Shown: one piece after another, positions 1 through 6,147 of the stretch
Layout of the letters: each line of letters starts with the position of its first letter
Numbering within the stretch: position 1 is the stretch's first letter
Origin: Candidatus Poribacteria bacterium
Lineage (GTDB): Bacteria; Poribacteria; WGA-4E; WGA-3G
Length of the DNA stretch: 7,879 bases
Direction: 5' to 3'
NCBI GenBank assembly: GCA_009835515.1
Contig: VXXH01000114.1
Span: forward strand, 1-7,879
Translations under genes and position numbers: made by a program
The notes under the pieces: generated by a model
Told to the model about the DNA's origin: nothing
The model's input: only the letters and a program-made list of their open reading frames with translations
Database searches by the model: none

Positions 1-1
1 A

Positions 2-1144
2 CTCCTTAACCATGTAAAATTGCATTTGCCAACCATAAAGCAGTGGTTGGCTAACCTGCCACCGAAGGCGGAGGCACAACAGCATTACGCGACGCTGTGG
101 ACGTTAGTACTTGATGGTAAACTCCGAGAGCAGCTCCTATCAGAAATCCAACCGACGTGTGATATTAACCTCAGTGTGCCAGACCAAACCAAAAGGCTAA
201 TCAACCTCATGTTGGAAAGCACACTGATTATTCAAGCCGAAAAGGACCGGAAGTCGATAGAACGGAACCTGAATCGCGCTGTTATCTCAAAAACCGGGCA
301 CGAATTGGCGGATATCACTACGGCGGCGATGCTTGCTATCCATGGTGATACGCTACTCGCAATACTATACGAAGAACTGCTCGGTTATCACAACACTTTG
401 GTGAAGCGGGCAAACAGGCTTACAAATGCACCCCAAAAAGGGAAAAAGCGCAAGCGTGGAAACTCCCAAAATGGTGGCGCAGTAAATGTTGAGGCTGTTA
501 CAGCAGAGCAGCAGAAGGTCGAGGAACTTATGACGTTCCTAAGACCTTATCGCCAGGAAGAGGTTATTGGCACTTTAGCAACAGCCGGGCTTGATCCGCG
601 CGCTTCTAACCTTGAGGAGATTCGCAGACAACAGGTCCTCAGTTTCGATGTGAGCGATTTACCTGCGATACAAGAAACATGGCTTGGTGATAGCAAGAGT
701 GTTGAAGATTACCCGAACTTGCGGATGTTCCTCCTGCAAAATCAGCTGCCGATATCCACAACCGGCAGGCTACTCATGGAGTTGCGACAACAATTTCCAG
801 ATGAACTCTTCAACCATGTCTTGGGACTCATTCAGGAGGTGAAAGCACTTCAAAGTACCGACTATCAGGGAGATCTCCTGGATCAGTTTGTCGCCTATAT
901 ATCTGAAAAGGTGTGGCGATGGGAATTAACCCAGATTACCGAGACAGAACTTCCACTTTTGTTGAAAGAGAAAGTACTCGCCTCGGCGATCTGTTATGAG
1001 AAAGAGGTGGACACCTTGCTCGAATATGTTGAACGTTACGATGAATTGGTATCCACGAAACTGGCATCAGATTCCGAAATGGACAACCACCGTCAATATA
1101 TTGAGGAACAATTTCAAGCGATCGTTGAGACCCTTTTGGTGTAG
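2..1144 (+). CDS. Unknown helical protein, 5' end outside window
   Basis: I do not recognise this protein. The frame is open to the left edge: the codons before the first possible start (TTG at 20) read L-L-N-H-V-K without a stop, and there is no convincing ribosome site before that TTG, so the gene most likely begins upstream and 380 residues are visible. It ends at TAG 1142-1144. The visible part has no signal peptide or membrane segment; it is rich in Leu, Glu, Gln and Lys, with long predicted helices. A very basic linker (QKGKKRKRGNSQNGG, about residues 139-153 counted from the TTG) splits it into two halves: an N-terminal helical part and a C-terminal part of about 200 residues that ends in acidic amphipathic helices. 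The basic linker could contact nucleic acid or simply be a flexible hinge. No catalytic motif is apparent. A 128-base gap separates it from the next gene, so a shared transcript is possible but not shown. Confidence 0.75.
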   Translation, partial: LLNHVKLHLPTIKQWLANLPPKAEAQQHYATLWTLVLDGKLREQLLSEIQPTCDINLSVPDQTKRLINLMLESTLIIQAEKDRKSIERNLNRAVISKTGHELADITTAAMLAIHGDTLLAILYEELLGYHNTLVKRANRLTNAPQKGKKRKRGNSQNGGAVNVEAVTAEQQKVEELMTFLRPYRQEEVIGTLATAGLDPRASNLEEIRRQQVLSFDVSDLPAIQETWLGDSKSVEDYPNLRMFLLQNQLPISTTGRLLMELRQQFPDELFNHVLGLIQEVKALQSTDYQGDLLDQFVAYISEKVWRWELTQITETELPLLLKEKVLASAICYEKEVDTLLEYVERYDELVSTKLASDSEMDNHRQYIEEQFQAIVETLLV

Positions 1145-1272
1145 TTTTAGGTTTTCAACGCATATCGGTATTTCAAACGTGTTGGGTCAGGACGCGTCCC
1201 GTCACAAAAGGCGCGAGTGTGGACATAGCACGCAAATGATCGACTTTCCATAAGTCCGTCATAAGGTGATAG

Positions 1273-2184
1273 ATGAAAATAGCTTTATTGGGCAACAGTC
1301 AGTTCGCCGTTTCGGCTGCCTGGGGCTTGTGTCAATCGGAGACGGCACACGAAGTTATCTTTGTGTCGGATGCGACATCCAACAAAAATAGGTTTGTGTC
1401 GTCAAAAGAAGATGCATCCGGAAGACTTCGGGATCTTGTGGAATCAAATGCATTAAGCGCGAGTGATACTGCAATTTCGTTTTCCAATTCGTTGGAAGGG
1501 TTAGCTGGCGCGGATGTCGTTATTCTGCTGCCACCGATCGGACAATCCGGTTTCCGATCCGCACAAGCGTCAAAGACAACAGGAATCGCGCTGGTCAGGC
1601 GGTTTGTGCCCGGAATCCAACAATATGCATCGGATGCCAAAATCTTAATGGCGATAGCACCCACGAATTACATCGCTGCATGGACACATGAGGCACTCGG
1701 TGGCGGAAAAATTATCGGTCTCGGAAACGGTGCCGCGACGGCACACTTAACCGCTGAAATTGCGAAACGCGTTGAGGTCTCTGTAAAAGATATAACCGCT
1801 TTGGCGATTGGGAGCGATTGGGAGACGTTTCCACTGCCGCAATACTGTCGCGTGAACGGCATTCCTATAGCACAACTGATGTCTGAAGCTGAAATCGACA
1901 GTCTCTCTGAAGCCGTCTCACAGCGTTGCCCTTATACCACGCAATCGGAATGGACCTTGATAAGCCATATTTTACAGGTGGTTTCAGCGATTGCGCTTGA
2001 TAAAAAGCGGGTCATGAGTGTCGGCACCCATATATCTGCTGGCGAAACATCAGTTTACCTCAATGTTCCAGCCCAAATCGGAAGCGACGGCGTAACCTCT
2101 ATTGTCCCGCTTGAATTGGATGGGCATCAGCGCGATCAGTTCAAAAAGTTAGTCTCCCAGAGTGCTGAAGACCAATCTTCGTAA
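1273..2184 (+). CDS. Malate/lactate dehydrogenase-fold protein lacking the usual active-site residues
   Basis: At 303 residues this matches the length of malate/lactate dehydrogenases and follows their plan: an N-terminal beta-alpha-beta start (KIALLGNSQ), Asp33 at the end of strand 2 where NAD ribose is normally held, DVVILLPP (81-88), APTN (129-132) in place of the family's (S/T)NP, IIGLGN (147-152), LAIGSDWETF (177-186), and a C-terminal block VYLNVPAQIG-SDGV (261-274) typical of the family's last domain. The key positions differ. Where the family has LDSARFR there is AATAHLT, so the catalytic Asp and substrate-binding Arg become Ala155 and His158. Where the family has GEHGD there is GSDWE, so the catalytic His becomes Asp182. 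The GxGxxG loop is degenerate (GNSQFA, 7-12). I infer a non-dehydrogenase role or a different chemistry; redox activity on 2-hydroxy acids is unlikely. The start is ATG at 1273 behind AAGGTGAT (1263-1270). The reading frame is intact, so this is not a decaying pseudogene. XdhC follows after 90 bases. Confidence 0.75.
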   Translation: MKIALLGNSQFAVSAAWGLCQSETAHEVIFVSDATSNKNRFVSSKEDASGRLRDLVESNALSASDTAISFSNSLEGLAGADVVILLPPIGQSGFRSAQASKTTGIALVRRFVPGIQQYASDAKILMAIAPTNYIAAWTHEALGGGKIIGLGNGAATAHLTAEIAKRVEVSVKDITALAIGSDWETFPLPQYCRVNGIPIAQLMSEAEIDSLSEAVSQRCPYTTQSEWTLISHILQVVSAIALDKKRVMSVGTHISAGETSVYLNVPAQIGSDGVTSIVPLELDGHQRDQFKKLVSQSAEDQSS

Positions 2185-2215
2185 CATTTTCGGGGTACCT
2201 GTTTAATAATCGTAG

Positions 2216-2242
2216 GTTGGGTTGAACGGAGTTAAACCCAAC
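2216..2242. repeat. Dispersed palindromic repeat (GTTGGGTT/AACCCAAC hairpin)
   Basis: A perfect 8-bp inverted repeat, GTTGGGTT (2216-2223) and AACCCAAC (2235-2242), encloses the 11-base loop GAACGGAGTTA. It fills most of the gap between the dehydrogenase-fold gene and xdhC. Repeats of this form (GTAGGTTGGGTT...AAACCCAAC) are, from general knowledge, scattered through intergenic regions of many uncultured bacteria, including Poribacteria. Only one copy is present here, so its dispersed nature cannot be shown from the window. There is no T-run after it, so it is a poor intrinsic terminator. Confidence 0.6.
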
Positions 2243-2274
2243 GGTTCTCTGACCGCTGACGGCTAACAAAAAAG

Positions 2275-3384
2275 ATGCGAGAAATATATCAAAAAATCCC
2301 AGAACTCATTGAATCCGATCAAGTCGGTGCCTACTGTACGGTTGTGGAAACGAAGGGTTCCACGCCACAGAAACCGGGTTCAAAATTGCTTATCCTCCCC
2401 GATTTGCGGAACATCGGCACGCTTGGCGGGGGCTGCGTTGAAGCAGAAGCACGCCGACAAGCCATAGGGTTGATGCAAGACGGAATGCCACGGCTCCTTG
2501 AGTTTCAATTGGACAGTGATTACGGTTGGGACGATGGACTCATCTGTGGCGGGAATATGAAGATCTTCATTGATCTGCCAAAAACCGAAGCGGAAGCCGA
2601 AATGTTTGAGCGCCTCCAAACGCTGAATGCAGAAAAAACACCTCTCGTCTATGCCACAGTTGTAACGAGTGCCAAGCAGAATGTTGATGTCGGTATGAAG
2701 ATGATTTTCGCTTCCACGGGTGAACGCATCGGTACATTGGGCGATTTGGCTTTGGAAGCAGCGATTGAAGAGGAAACCCCTGGCATCCTTGAAAACAACA
2801 AAGCAAGCTTGTTTCGCGAGGACGACTCGACTGCAGTCTTCTTGGAGCCGTTGCAACCGCGCCCGACGCTGCTCATTGCTGGTGCTGGTCATGTCGGTCA
2901 GGCACTCTGTCATCTCGGCAGCTGGTTAGATTTTGACATCGCTATTGTTGATGATCGCGCCGACTTTGCCTCTAAGGAACGCTTACCAGAAGCAGACCAA
3001 ATTATCATTGGCGACATCGCGACCGAACTCCGAAATTACCCGATTACCCCACTGACCTACGTCGTAATTGTCACCCGTGGGCATCAGCACGATGAATCTG
3101 CATTACACAGCGTCGTTGAGTCAGATGCCCGTTACATCGGTTTAATAGGTAGCCGTCGGAAAATTAAACTGATATTCGATGATTTGATGGAAGCCGGAAT
3201 TTCCAAAGAGAATCTCCAACGGGTTTACGCCCCGATCGGCTTAGATATTAACTCGAAGACCGTGCCAGAGATTGCGGTCAGCATCGCATCGCAGTTGATC
3301 CAAATCCAAAATGCTGCTGACAATATCCACACCTTCGACACCCAACCTACGCGAATGCCCACCGTCAAAATAGCAGAGGCGTAA
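2275..3384 (+). CDS. xdhC: XdhC/CoxI-family molybdenum hydroxylase maturation factor
   Basis: This is a full-length (369 residue) XdhC/CoxI-type protein. Characterised relatives bind molybdenum cofactor, help to sulfurate it and hand it to xanthine dehydrogenase or CO-dehydrogenase-type molybdenum hydroxylases in the cytoplasm. The N-terminal XdhC/CoxI domain shows GSTPQKPGSK (28-37), TLGGGCVEAE (49-58) with the conserved Cys54, and a second Cys motif LICGGNM (89-95). A less conserved middle (about 105-195) leads to the C-terminal Rossmann domain: LLIAGAGHVGQAL (199-211), VDDR (225-228), VTRGHQHDE (266-274), YIGLIGSRRK (287-296), APIGLDI (319-325) and the closing TVPEIAVSIASQL (329-341). The ATG at 2275 is the first start after an in-frame TGA at 2257-2259, although its ribosome site is weak. 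No molybdenum hydroxylase subunit is present in the window, so its client must be encoded elsewhere. The next gene begins two bases after the stop. The family call is firm; the symbol is used in the broad sense. Confidence 0.93.
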   Translation: MREIYQKIPELIESDQVGAYCTVVETKGSTPQKPGSKLLILPDLRNIGTLGGGCVEAEARRQAIGLMQDGMPRLLEFQLDSDYGWDDGLICGGNMKIFIDLPKTEAEAEMFERLQTLNAEKTPLVYATVVTSAKQNVDVGMKMIFASTGERIGTLGDLALEAAIEEETPGILENNKASLFREDDSTAVFLEPLQPRPTLLIAGAGHVGQALCHLGSWLDFDIAIVDDRADFASKERLPEADQIIIGDIATELRNYPITPLTYVVIVTRGHQHDESALHSVVESDARYIGLIGSRRKIKLIFDDLMEAGISKENLQRVYAPIGLDINSKTVPEIAVSIASQLIQIQNAADNIHTFDTQPTRMPTVKIAEA

Positions 3385-3386
3385 AA

Positions 3387-3737
3387 ATGAATGATATTCA
3401 TGTGTCAGAAGACAAGTCTTATACGCTCAGTGAAGTCATTGACGCTGTAAAGCAGACGCTTGATGGCGTAAGCGAACAGTCAGCACACAACGAACTCCGG
3501 TATTCGTCCACCGATCTCTATTGGCTCCTCCACGACATGCTCCAATATGTTAATCGGAATGTCCCGGGTGAGTTCGTCTTGCAACAAACCAAGAAAGGGG
3601 TCTACCGAGTGAGATACACCGCCGAAGATACCGCGAGGCGGAGTTCAAGCCGGAAACTCAAAGCAGAGGTCGACCGAACGGCAAGTTATCTCGAAGAACT
3701 AACCGGTAGACGACCTTCGTGGGGTGAAAAAGAGTAG
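3387..3737 (+). CDS. Small unknown protein translationally coupled to XdhC
   Basis: This 116-residue protein is not recognised. It starts two bases after the xdhC stop codon, with a ribosome site AGAGG (3375-3379) inside the end of xdhC and 7 bases before the ATG, so it is almost certainly translated from the same message. The protein is hydrophilic, with no signal peptide, membrane segment or Cys cluster. The middle has a compact aromatic stretch (LYWLLHDMLQYV, 48-59) followed by a short beta-like segment (EFVLQQTKKGVYRVRYT). The C-terminal third is strongly charged and helical (RRSSSRKLKAEVDR...), ending in LEELTGRRPSWGEKE. The layout would suit a small adaptor or regulator that binds a partner, but nothing identifies the partner. 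The tight linkage to xdhC is the only functional clue. Confidence 0.8.
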   Translation: MNDIHVSEDKSYTLSEVIDAVKQTLDGVSEQSAHNELRYSSTDLYWLLHDMLQYVNRNVPGEFVLQQTKKGVYRVRYTAEDTARRSSSRKLKAEVDRTASYLEELTGRRPSWGEKE

Positions 3738-3776
3738 TTATAAGCATTGCGTCAGATGCCAGAATGCTTACGAATC

Positions 3777-3782
3777 AAGGAG
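3777..3782 (+). promoter_or_regulatory. Shine-Dalgarno AAGGAG setting the GTG start of PhyH-1
   Basis: AAGGAG lies 8 bases before the GTG at 3791, an ideal spacing. The upstream in-frame ATG at 3764 has no comparable site and would place this sequence inside the coding region. The site therefore favours the GTG start. Confidence 0.75.
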
Positions 3783-3790
3783 AATATTTC

Positions 3791-4693
3791 GTGAATCAAG
3801 AACCTAAGGTATCAGTTGAAGATATTGAGATGTCCGTAGATGCATTAGATGTACAGAAAGCCGCAGACATCTTTGAGGAACACGGGTGTCTTGTCGTCCG
3901 CGGTCTGATGGCACCTTATATCGAAGCGATGCACAAAGATATTGAGGCTGCCGCAGCGGAGTCCATATCATTGCTTGACAAGGCAGAACGGATTGTTGAG
4001 GGATGGCGCACACCGAACGGGACGCTGTTCTTACCGGCACCAGAAGGCTACGAACGCGACAAACAGATCATGGTACTGTCGATAGGCTATCAGACGAGTG
4101 CTGCGTTTTTCCAATCCGCTTTCGATGAAAATACAGTCAGTATCGTCGAGGCGATCCTGGGACCGAATGTCGAGATCTTTGGGAACGGGCAGTGCCTCTA
4201 TAAGGAACCCGTCGGCGGACACCCGAAACATCTACATCAGGATTCTGCGTACTTTGAACACCGCTATCAGGGACCCGTCGGCATTCTAAGCTACGTTGTG
4301 GACACTGACTTGGTAAATGGGGCGTTACACGTCGTGCCGGGTTCACACCGACTCGGACAACTCAAGCATATTGATACGTTCTCGCACCTCGGTCTGGCGG
4401 AGGATGAATGGCCCTGGGAGAGCGCGCTCCCCGTTGAAGGCAAAGCCGGTGATTCGATCTTCTTTAACGTCAAGACCGTACACGGTTCCAAACAGAACAT
4501 GTCCGACAAACCGCGTCCGATTTTCATCAACCGCTACCGTCGAACAGATGACTTTGTAATCATCGGGGGGACAACAACAGCAAATCGGGCAGAAGCGGAG
4601 AAGCGAGCAGCGGCAGCTGAGGAAGCGAAGAAGTCTAATAGTGATCGAGGCTTGATGTTACGCGGGTTTCGTCCGTTTAATTCGCAGGATTAA
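3791..4693 (+). CDS. PhyH-family Fe(II)/2-oxoglutarate dioxygenase (PhyH-1)
   Basis: This is a phytanoyl-CoA dioxygenase (PhyH) family protein of 300 residues from the preferred GTG start (309 from the ATG at 3764). The family couples decarboxylation of 2-oxoglutarate to hydroxylation of a small substrate, using one ferrous iron in a double-stranded beta-helix. The visible motifs, numbered from GTG, are FEEHGCLVVRGL near the N-terminus (the family's 'G-x-hydrophobic' opening), LHQDSAYF with iron ligands His149 and Asp151, NGALHVVPGSH (about 176-186), distal iron ligand His231 in TVHGS, and Arg242 eleven residues later to hold the 2-oxoglutarate carboxylate. After the core there is an Ala/Glu/Lys-rich helical tail (AEAEKRAAAAEEAKK) ending in LRGFRPF. 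It lies 53 bases after the small xdhC-linked gene on the same strand and may share its transcript. The substrate is unknown. Sequence identity to the other two PhyH proteins here is low by eye, so they are not recent duplicates. Confidence 0.92.
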   Translation: MNQEPKVSVEDIEMSVDALDVQKAADIFEEHGCLVVRGLMAPYIEAMHKDIEAAAAESISLLDKAERIVEGWRTPNGTLFLPAPEGYERDKQIMVLSIGYQTSAAFFQSAFDENTVSIVEAILGPNVEIFGNGQCLYKEPVGGHPKHLHQDSAYFEHRYQGPVGILSYVVDTDLVNGALHVVPGSHRLGQLKHIDTFSHLGLAEDEWPWESALPVEGKAGDSIFFNVKTVHGSKQNMSDKPRPIFINRYRRTDDFVIIGGTTTANRAEAEKRAAAAEEAKKSNSDRGLMLRGFRPFNSQD

Positions 4694-4721
4694 ACTTGCT
4701 TTTCTCAGTGTTTTAACCCCT

Positions 4722-4745
4722 AAATCCCCCTTGATAGGGGGATTT
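4722..4745. terminator. Bidirectional hairpin terminator / GGGGGATTT repeat between convergent genes
   Basis: A perfect 9-bp stem, AAATCCCCC (4722-4730) and GGGGGATTT (4737-4745), with loop TTGATA lies in the 82-base gap where plus and minus genes converge. On the plus strand it ends in a short T-run (ATTTTATT). On the minus strand the stem also ends in a run of A and T (AAATCCCCC read in reverse gives GGGGGATTTA). It could end transcription from both sides. The same motif family (CCCCTAAATCCCCC...GGGGGA) is also known as a dispersed repeat in some bacterial genomes, so it may be a mobile-type repeat used as a terminator. Confidence 0.65.
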
Positions 4746-4775
4746 TATTGTCCGAAGTGAACAGTTTCTGCAGTT

Positions 4776-5192
4776 CTACAACTGATACAACATCAGATAG
4801 ATAATCACGCCTGTTACCGAGACATACAGCCAGATGGGAAAGGTAATTTTCGCTATGCGTCGGTGTGCATCAAACCGCTCACGCCACGCCAAATAGAGTG
4901 TACGTAACGCCAACGGTACTATAATAAACGCTAAAAGGATATGTGAAATCAGGATAGTAAAGTAGACTGGACGGATCCAACCCTGCTGTGTGAACGGCTT
5001 TGATCCAGCGTGATAGTGGTAAATAACATAAGAGACAAGAAAAAGCACAGACACACCGAACGCCGCGAGCATACAGTTTTTATGTGCCGTAATTTTCCGC
5101 TGCCGTATGAACACATACCCAATTGTCAGCAGGATACCGCTGATTGTGTTTAACGTCGCGTTGACAGTAGGCAGATCTGAGATCTCAAGCAC
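4776..5192 (-). CDS. DUF420 four-helix membrane protein
   Basis: This 138-residue integral membrane protein matches the DUF420 family (relatives of Bacillus YozB). Four hydrophobic segments lie at about residues 9-29, 41-60, 74-102 and 116-136. Conserved His residues sit near the membrane faces: His37 (AHK), His59 and His61 (YHYHAG), His84 (ISHILLA) and His110 (AHRRIAKITFPIW), a pattern suggestive of metal or haem contact. Relatives often lie beside cytochrome c oxidase assembly genes, and a role in haem-copper oxidase maturation has been proposed for some; that is family knowledge and not shown here. The start is GTG at 5192, chosen because AGGAGG lies 5 bases before it. The gene is the last of the minus-strand series, 51 bases after PhyH-3, with a small palindrome in the gap. 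Its link to the oxygenases could be functional or only positional. Confidence 0.88.
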   Translation of the reverse strand: MLEISDLPTVNATLNTISGILLTIGYVFIRQRKITAHKNCMLAAFGVSVLFLVSYVIYHYHAGSKPFTQQGWIRPVYFTILISHILLAFIIVPLALRTLYLAWRERFDAHRRIAKITFPIWLYVSVTGVIIYLMLYQL

Positions 5193-5197
5193 GTTTT

Positions 5198-5203
5198 CCT
5201 CCT
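5198..5203 (-). promoter_or_regulatory. Strong Shine-Dalgarno AGGAGG for the GTG-started DUF420 gene
   Basis: CCTCCT on the plus strand reads AGGAGG on the minus strand, 5 bases before the GTG at 5192-5190. It is a perfect match to the consensus and supports the non-ATG start. Confidence 0.8.
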
Positions 5204-5216
5204 ATGTCCTTGCTTC

Positions 5217-5234
5217 GGCACAGCGGAGTGTGCC
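5217..5234. repeat. Short palindrome GGCACA/TGTGCC with CGGAGT loop
   Basis: A perfect 6-bp stem, GGCACA (5217-5222) and TGTGCC (5229-5234), with loop GCGGAG sits in the 51-base gap between PhyH-3 and the DUF420 gene. The loop and first stem base (CGGAGT) match the loop core of the GTTGGGTT repeat at 2216-2242, which suggests a related class of dispersed palindrome. It has no T-run and is not a convincing terminator. Confidence 0.45.
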
Positions 5235-5243
5235 TGCTACTTT

Positions 5244-6122
5244 CTACCGGGGCCACCGGTAAGCTTGCGCGCCCTTAGAATTCTCTAACGCAAATTCCCA
5301 CCGTTGACACCACGTTTCATATCGCGTGTTACCGGCTTCAGGGCGCAGACGACTTCGCATCAGAAACGCAGGGTAAAAGGGTCGCCCCGTCGGCTGATAG
5401 ACATCATGATACCGTAGATCAAAACTCCACCGGACGCTTTCCGATTCGTTCGGTTTCGCGCTGTGGAGCGTGTAATTATGGAACAGAATAACGCCGCCTG
5501 CACGGATCGGCAACGCTTGCGGTGTGAGGTTAGAGGGGCGATGTTCTGGTAGCACTGTCAACCCTGCCTCGTTCCAGTCGTGTTTGTAAAGTCCCATCTT
5601 ATGACTCCCCGGCATCACCTGTAGACATCCGTTTTCCAACGTCGCATCCACAATCGGAATCCAGACAGTGAGCATAAAATACGGATCTGTATCGGGCCAG
5701 CACACGCCTGCGTCTTGGTGCCATGGTGTCGGTGCGCGCTGTGATCTCTCTTTTGGTAAGACCGCACGGATATGTTGGATCGGGTTACAGATAATCTCAG
5801 ACCCGACAAAAGATTCTGCAACGTCAAGGATTTTAGGATTCTTGAGGAAGTTGAACGTCGCTTCGCCGCGTGCCTGCATAATATCCAGATTCGCCGTTAC
5901 TTCTTGTGCCTCGTTTGCAAGGTGAAGCAGGCGTTCCGTGAAGGGTTTATCGGCGTGTGTATCGCTAACCTTCTCTTCGGAGTACAACTTCTCAGCACGT
6001 TCTGCGATCATTCCCTCATATTCAGCAATCACCGGACCCAGATCATTCTCATCAAGTACATCTTCAAGCAGTAGATATCCGTTGTCATGAAAAAACGAAA
6101 CATGTGATTCGGTTAAACGCAT
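5244..6122 (-). CDS. PhyH-family Fe(II)/2-oxoglutarate dioxygenase (PhyH-3)
   Basis: This 292-residue PhyH-family oxygenase begins at ATG 6122 behind AAGGAGG (6131-6137, 8 bases away). It opens with FFHDNGYLLLEDVLDENDL, the family's N-terminal signature. The core holds PWHQDAG with iron ligands His135 and Asp137, the strand MLTVWIPIVDATLENGCLQVMPGSHK split over about 150-175, distal iron ligand His220 in TLHSA, and Arg231 eleven residues on for 2-oxoglutarate. The family's usual 'Q-h-x' segment appears as IQHIRAVLPKE (115-125). The C-terminus is enriched in Arg and Trp (RYETWCQRWEFAL, YRWPR) and has no membrane segment, so a cytoplasmic enzyme is expected. All catalytic positions are present, so activity is likely; the substrate is unknown. 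It lies 25 bases after PhyH-2 and 51 bases before the DUF420 gene on the same strand, in a probable operon. Confidence 0.94.
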   Translation of the reverse strand: MRLTESHVSFFHDNGYLLLEDVLDENDLGPVIAEYEGMIAERAEKLYSEEKVSDTHADKPFTERLLHLANEAQEVTANLDIMQARGEATFNFLKNPKILDVAESFVGSEIICNPIQHIRAVLPKERSQRAPTPWHQDAGVCWPDTDPYFMLTVWIPIVDATLENGCLQVMPGSHKMGLYKHDWNEAGLTVLPEHRPSNLTPQALPIRAGGVILFHNYTLHSAKPNESESVRWSFDLRYHDVYQPTGRPFYPAFLMRSRLRPEAGNTRYETWCQRWEFALENSKGAQAYRWPR

Positions 6123-6130
6123 AATCGCGT

Positions 6131-6137
6131 CCTCCTT
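6131..6137 (-). promoter_or_regulatory. Shine-Dalgarno AAGGAGG for PhyH-3
   Basis: CCTCCTT on the plus strand reads AAGGAGG on the minus strand, 8 bases before the ATG at 6122. It is a strong consensus site inside the 25-base gap after PhyH-2, so PhyH-3 should be translated efficiently on its own even within a shared message. Confidence 0.75.
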
Positions 6138-6147
6138 GCGTTATAGA

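Noticed and set aside
1190..1199. The 10-base palindrome GGACGCGTCC in the gap before the dehydrogenase-fold gene
   Set aside because: It is a single short site without a loop, flanking repeats or promoter context; an operator role cannot be supported.
996..1253. An 85-codon plus-strand reading frame overlapping the end of the first gene
   Set aside because: It lies mostly inside the first gene in another frame, has a composition unlike a real protein, and lacks a ribosome site.
1145..1272. Possible promoter between the first gene and the dehydrogenase-fold gene
   Set aside because: No pair of -35 and -10 boxes at good spacing stood out, and consensus promoters in this lineage are not known to me.
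2380..2913. A 177-codon minus-strand reading frame opposite xdhC
   Set aside because: It is antisense to strongly conserved XdhC motifs and its translation resembles no protein family; it is a shadow frame.
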